From contig CACXFI010000013.1 of NCBI GenBank assembly GCA_902766875.1, positions 1 to 9,237 of the forward strand: a DNA stretch of 9,237 nt. Reading direction: 5' to 3'. The notes beneath the pieces were generated by a model that was not told the origin of the DNA, made no database searches, and saw only the letters and a program-made list of their open reading frames with translations. Every line of letters begins with the position of its first letter. Within the stretch, counting starts at the first letter, position 1. This stretch comes from an uncultured Erysipelotrichaceae bacterium. GTDB lineage: Bacteria > Bacillota_I > Bacilli_A > RF39 > UBA660. Made by a program: the position numbers and the translations under genes. Below, piece by piece: positions 6,318-9,237 of the stretch.

Positions 6318-6917
6318 CTAATTTTTTCCAATATTTAGTTTTCTTATTTTAGCTTTAATTCTTTGTAGAGTATTATCTATAGATTTTACATCTTTATTTA
6401 GAAGACTAGCGATATCACCATTAGAATATCCTTTGATTCTAAGATTAAATACATCTAGTTCAAAAGTAGTAAGTTTATTTTGAATTGTTTTTAATATTTC
6501 TTGATTATCTTCTTTAGATATAATTTCGTTTTCTGGGTTATCGTTATCATCATATATAAAATTTAAGATATTAATATTATCTTGATCATTATCGAAGCTG
6601 ATTGCTTCATTTAGAATTTTATGTTTATCGCGAGAGAATTTTAACATCATTGATTTTAATTGTCTATCGACACAGATGGAAGCAAAAGTATAGAATATGG
6701 CATTATCATTTTGATTAAAGTCTCTAATTGCTTCTTCAAATCCTATCATGGCTTCTTGAATTACATCTGATAATTCGATTCCTTTATTGCTTACATATTT
6801 ATATACTTCTCTTGATTTACTATGAATTAGGGGTTTATATTTTTCATATAGTTTATTTATAGCATCTTCGTTATGTTCATGGGCTAAAACCACTAATTCG
6901 TAATCATTATATTCCAC
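6318..6917 (-). CDS. sigH: RNA polymerase sigma-70 family factor, SigH (sigma-30)-like
   Basis: 199 residues. Region 2 spans about 18-97, with the core-binding segment LSDVIQEAMIGFEEAIRDF (49-67), like the DIIQEGMIGLYKAIRDF block of Bacillus SigH, and the -10-reading FYTFASICVDRQLKSM. An acidic, low-complexity linker (108-135) follows. Region 4 (about 140-195) has a helix-turn-helix around YSNGDIASLLNKDVKSIDNT. Start is GTG at 6915-6917, sharing its first G with the rlmB stop TAG and preceded by AGGTGAT; translation is therefore coupled to rlmB. The position directly after rlmB supports SigH identity, since Bacillus carries mrnC-rlmB-yacP-sigH; yacP is missing here. In Bacillus SigH drives early stationary-phase, competence and sporulation genes; its regulon in this organism cannot be told. 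Another SigH/ECF-like alternative sigma is possible. Confidence 0.85.
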   Translation of the reverse strand: MEYNDYELVVLAHEHNEDAINKLYEKYKPLIHSKSREVYKYVSNKGIELSDVIQEAMIGFEEAIRDFNQNDNAIFYTFASICVDRQLKSMMLKFSRDKHKILNEAISFDNDQDNINILNFIYDDNDNPENEIISKEDNQEILKTIQNKLTTFELDVFNLRIKGYSNGDIASLLNKDVKSIDNTLQRIKAKIRKLNIGKN

Positions 6918-7618
6918 TATCTATCACCTACTATATGAGATAAGATTATTCCACAACTAACAGAAGCATTTAAACTATTTATTTTGCCAGTCATAGGAAT
7001 AGTTGCTATATAGTCACAATTATCTCTAACTATTTTACTTATACCTTTTCCTTCATTACCGATAACTAGACAGATAGGTACTTTATAATCAATAGTTCTA
7101 TAGTCAGTACTGCTCATATCAGTACCTACTATCCAGTATCCTTTATCTTTAAGTTTTTTAATAGTAGTATTTAAGTTAGGTACTCTAATTATTGGTACAT
7201 ACTCTATAGCACCTACTGATGTTTTAACAACTGTTCCATTTATATTAACACTTCTATCATTAGGGATAATAATACCATCTATGCCTAAAGCCTCACAAGT
7301 TCTTATTATAGCTCCAAAGTTATGAGGGTCTTCTAAATGATCTAACATTACAAGTAATGGATATTCTTTATCAATATTATCTACTATTTCATCTAAATCA
7401 TAAGTTTTAATATCATCTATTTCTAATACTATTCCTTGATGTAGTCCATCTACTTTTCTATCTAATTCTTTATTATTAACAAAGATTATTTTAACTTTAT
7501 TATCTCTTAATTTATTAATAATATCTTTATCTTTAAAATTATCGCTTATATAAGCTTTTCTTATTTTATCTTTACTACTAATCTTTTCTCTAGCTACATT
7601 TTTACCATATATATACAT
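6917..7618 (-). CDS. rlmB: 23S rRNA 2'-O-methyltransferase, RlmB (TrmH family)
   Basis: SpoU/TrmH-family enzyme expected to methylate the ribose of the P-loop guanosine (G2251 in E. coli 23S rRNA) using S-adenosylmethionine. 233 residues: N-terminal substrate-binding domain (1-75), beginning with the typical IYGKNVARE, then the knotted SPOUT domain. Motif 1 LDHLEDPHNFGAIIRT (92-107) with Asn100 and catalytic Arg106; motif 2 VIGNEGKGI (185-193); motif 3 IPMTGKINSLNASVS (207-221), the SAM-binding knot. Start ATG at 7618 overlaps the mrnC stop by one base (TAATG) and follows GAGGTGGA inside mrnC; its own stop overlaps the sigH start by one base. Length and motifs are complete. RlmB versus another TrmH-type G-methyltransferase rests on neighbourhood and overall pattern. 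Confidence 0.93.
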   Translation of the reverse strand: MYIYGKNVAREKISSKDKIRKAYISDNFKDKDIINKLRDNKVKIIFVNNKELDRKVDGLHQGIVLEIDDIKTYDLDEIVDNIDKEYPLLVMLDHLEDPHNFGAIIRTCEALGIDGIIIPNDRSVNINGTVVKTSVGAIEYVPIIRVPNLNTTIKKLKDKGYWIVGTDMSSTDYRTIDYKVPICLVIGNEGKGISKIVRDNCDYIATIPMTGKINSLNASVSCGIILSHIVGDR

Positions 7619-7989
7619 TATTCCACCTCTATATATTTAAATATTTCATTTAATCTATCTTTATTAGTTATATATAAATATCCTATTAAAGCTTCAAATC
7701 CTGTAGACATTTTATAAGTAATTATATCTGTATTTTTCGGATGATAATTTCTTTTATAATTTCTTCCTCTTTTAACTATATCTAATTCTTCAGTAGTTAA
7801 GATATTATTATTAATTAAATAGTCTAGTACTTTAGCTTGGCTCTTAGCTGATACATAATCTATTTCTTTTTTTTGTAATTCATCTACATAAACTATACCT
7901 TTATTAATTAGATATTCTCTAATTCTTAGTTCATATATAGCATCTCCTAAATAAGCCATAGTAATTATATTCATAGTACTTGTATTCAT
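7618..7989 (-). CDS. mrnC: Mini-ribonuclease III (MrnC), 23S rRNA 3'/5' end maturation
   Basis: RNase III-like catalytic domain without the double-stranded RNA-binding domain; in Bacillus it trims 23S rRNA precursors on ribosomes. 123 residues, somewhat shorter than Bacillus MrnC (about 140). Catalytic acidic residues are present: Asp16 in MAYLGDAIYE and Glu99 in STGFEALIGYLY. Also seen is the conserved RGRNYK...HPKNTDIITYKMSTGFEA stretch (74-100). ATG at 7989 follows GGTGAT with a slightly longer gap; Met6 is an alternative start. First of three coupled genes, with rlmB starting on the last base of its stop codon. A weak extended -10 (TGTTATTAT, -10 at 8009-8014) lies upstream, after the M15 gene terminator. 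Confidence 0.93.
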   Translation of the reverse strand: MNTSTMNIITMAYLGDAIYELRIREYLINKGIVYVDELQKKEIDYVSAKSQAKVLDYLINNNILTTEELDIVKRGRNYKRNYHPKNTDIITYKMSTGFEALIGYLYITNKDRLNEIFKYIEVE

Positions 7990-8008
7990 TAAAAATCACC
8001 ATAAGAAT

Positions 8009-8017
8009 ATAATAACA
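8009..8017 (-). promoter_or_regulatory. Possible extended -10 for the mrnC-rlmB-sigH operon
   Basis: Minus strand TGTTATTAT, with -10 TATTAT at 8009-8014, lies between the hairpin at 8037-8067 and the mrnC start. No recognisable -35 is present at 17 bases, so this is a weak call; read-through from upstream is the alternative. Confidence 0.35.
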
Positions 8018-8028
8018 TAAATTTATAT

Positions 8029-8067
8029 AAAATAATAAAGAAATTAGATTATTTATCTAATTTCTTT
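8029..8067 (-). terminator. Intrinsic terminator at the end of the M15 peptidase gene
   Basis: Perfect 13-bp stem (8037-8049 and 8055-8067) with a 5-base loop, followed on the minus strand by ATTATTTT. The last codons and the stop TAA (8049-8051) of the peptidase gene lie within the hairpin. Confidence 0.75.
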
Positions 8068-8606
8068 TGATAATATTCTTCTAGTGTCAAGTTATTTTTA
8101 TATAAGTATTTAGAAATATCTCCTACATATCTTATATGCCATGGTTCATAGTTATAGCCTGTTATTTCTTCTTTACCAAATGGATATCTTAAGATAAAGC
8201 CATATTTATGTATATTCTTATGTAGATAGTTAATTTCTTTCATATCAATAAGGTCATGTTCTATGTAACATTTATCATTTTTATATACACATATATCTAT
8301 AGCTAGTCCTGTTTGATGTTCAGAGCTACCTGGGGTAGCTACTGCTCTACTTGCATAACTTAATCCTTTATCATGAACTAATTTATTATATATTTTTTCT
8401 TGATATTTATAACTTCTATATCCACTCATTATATCAATATTATAATCTAATCTTTTCATGTCTTTTTGCAATTTTTTAAACATTTCAAAACATTTATTAT
8501 TTAGATAGATATTGTTTTTATATATACTATCAGTAAGTATTAAATTATCTGGTACATAGTTATTATCTACTTTGTTAGTTTTATTAACTAACATTGTATA
8601 ATCCAT
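8049..8606 (-). CDS. M15-family D-Ala-D-Ala carboxypeptidase-like metallopeptidase (VanY/LdcB type), no signal peptide
   Basis: Zinc peptidase of the M15B type, expected to cut the C-terminal D-Ala (or L,D-) bond of peptidoglycan stem peptides. 185 residues: SGYRS (61-65), SEHQTGLAID with zinc ligands His97 and Asp104, and EPWHIRYVG with catalytic Glu154 and zinc ligand His157. All key residues are present. The start at 8606 is well supported by GGTGAT-GTT-ATG, and an in-frame TAA lies about 15 bases upstream, so no longer form can add an export signal. Typical VanY/LdcB proteins are lipoproteins or membrane-anchored; this begins MDYTMLVNKTNKVDNNYVPD with no hydrophobic segment. It may act in the cytoplasm, be released by lysis, or use a non-classical route. 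It sits between pcrA and the mrnC operon with terminators on both sides. Confidence 0.9.
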   Translation of the reverse strand: MDYTMLVNKTNKVDNNYVPDNLILTDSIYKNNIYLNNKCFEMFKKLQKDMKRLDYNIDIMSGYRSYKYQEKIYNKLVHDKGLSYASRAVATPGSSEHQTGLAIDICVYKNDKCYIEHDLIDMKEINYLHKNIHKYGFILRYPFGKEEITGYNYEPWHIRYVGDISKYLYKNNLTLEEYYQKKLDK

Positions 8607-8635
8607 AACATCACCAATATATTATATGTATATAA

Positions 8636-8664
8636 ATAAAAAAAGATATAGATATCTATATCTT
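8636..8664 (-). terminator. Intrinsic terminator at the end of pcrA
   Basis: A perfect 22-base palindrome (8643-8664) forms a 9-bp stem with an ATAT loop and runs on the minus strand into seven T (8638-8644) and further T-rich sequence. Two bases of the pcrA stop codon are part of the stem. Confidence 0.75.
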
Positions 8665-9237
8665 ATTCTACTTTAGAAATACTCTTATGCTTTTTCATAA
8701 GTTTTTTTACGCCTATAGGATGTGGGAAGGCTACGGTTATAATAGATTTATCTACTGATACTACTACTCCTATACCATATTCTGTATGTTTTATGTGTTC
8801 TCCTACTTTGTAGTCTATATCTTCATCTTTGAACATATTAGTTTTATTAATAAATTTATTTACTTTGGTTATGATACTATCTGTTTTCTTTTCTAATTCA
8901 ATATATTTGCTATCTATTTCATCCATAAATCTACTAGGAGGATTTACTTGAGTATTTCCAAATAGCATTCTTCTTTTAGCATTAAATAGCCATAATTTTT
9001 TCTTAGCTCTAGTTATAGCTACATAACATAATCTTCTTTCTTCTTCGATAGCACTATTAGTTCCTTCATTAATAGAATTAAAGTGTGGAAATAATCCTTC
9101 TTCCATACCTATTACAAAGACATAATCAAATTCTAGGCCTTTAACTGAGTGAATTGTCATTAAATTTACTTTATTAGTATTATCTTGGTGTTCTGACATA
9201 TCACTAACTAGAGATATTTCATTTAAGAAGTCATCTA
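8663..9237 (-). CDS. pcrA: UvrD-family DNA helicase PcrA, C-terminal part (5' end off window)
   Basis: Superfamily 1A 3'-5' helicase used in repair, plasmid replication and resolving transcription conflicts. The last 190 residues are present; the frame continues past the right edge (DDFLNEISLVSDMSEHQDNT precedes the first in-window Met, so a start at 9199 would be artificial). Seen: motif V VNLMTIHSVKGLEFDYVFVIG, motif VI EERRLCYVAITRAKKKLWLF, then NPPSRFMDEI and, after a linker, the Tudor-like C-terminal domain (GEHIKHTEYGIGVVVSV) that binds RNA polymerase in Bacillus/Geobacillus PcrA. That domain and the gut-type firmicute setting favour PcrA over Rep or UvrD. ligA, next to pcrA in Bacillus, is not downstream here. 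Confidence 0.95.
   Translation of the reverse strand, partial: DDFLNEISLVSDMSEHQDNTNKVNLMTIHSVKGLEFDYVFVIGMEEGLFPHFNSINEGTNSAIEEERRLCYVAITRAKKKLWLFNAKRRMLFGNTQVNPPSRFMDEIDSKYIELEKKTDSIITKVNKFINKTNMFKDEDIDYKVGEHIKHTEYGIGVVVSVDKSIITVAFPHPIGVKKLMKKHKSISKVE

Noticed and set aside
8621..8626. TATAAT on the minus strand as -10 for the M15 gene
   Set aside because: Transcription would start inside the ribosome binding site, and no -35 is present.
8663..9199. Complete small protein starting at 9199
   Set aside because: The PcrA frame stays open to the window edge and codes for expected PcrA sequence before this Met; it is an internal methionine.

Overview
The window is very AT-rich, has Gram-positive style Shine-Dalgarno sites (GGTGAT/GGAGTGAT), reads every tryptophan I checked as TGG, and carries a firmicute-type gene set (SipW/TasA-like export, Mini-III, RlmB and a SigH-like sigma factor in the Bacillus order, PcrA, UvrA). 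This suggests a low-GC Bacillota genome, most likely a small-genome gut-type lineage near the Erysipelotrichales/RF39/Mollicutes side of Bacilli. That placement is inference; no rRNA or marker alignment was possible.

Layout. Positions 1-844 (minus strand) hold a two-gene surface-fibre module: a SipW-type signal peptidase and, overlapping its 3' end, a secreted TasA/camelysin-like protein that runs off the window. The signal peptidase frame has no ATG, GTG or TTG ahead of its catalytic serine; the best start is an ATT codon at the normal distance from a strong Shine-Dalgarno site. A compact region with two strong sigma-A-type promoters back to back (921-1046) separates it from a plus-strand operon (1074-2248) of two unrecognised proteins, each with a hydrophilic N-terminal part and one C-terminal membrane helix of related sequence. 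A bidirectional terminator (2247-2268) separates this operon from a convergent gene for an N-terminally anchored, probably exported protein (2267-3361).

From 3448 to the right edge everything is on the minus strand. In transcription order: the end of pcrA (helicase), an M15 D-Ala-D-Ala carboxypeptidase-like gene without a signal peptide, then mrnC-rlmB-sigH coupled by one-base stop/start overlaps, then uvrA from its own promoter. mrnC and rlmB act in 23S rRNA maturation and methylation. sigH sits with them as in Bacillus, but yacP (rae1), normally between rlmB and sigH, is absent. uvrA is monocistronic and ends at a strong hairpin terminator.

The parts least explained by known families are the tandem tail-anchored pair, the ATT start of the signal peptidase and the shared inverted promoter motif that may link the two divergent operons. 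No CRISPR array, tRNA, rRNA, transposase or phage module was seen. No gene-free stretch exceeds 300 bases; the longest is the 229-base divergent promoter region at 845-1073.
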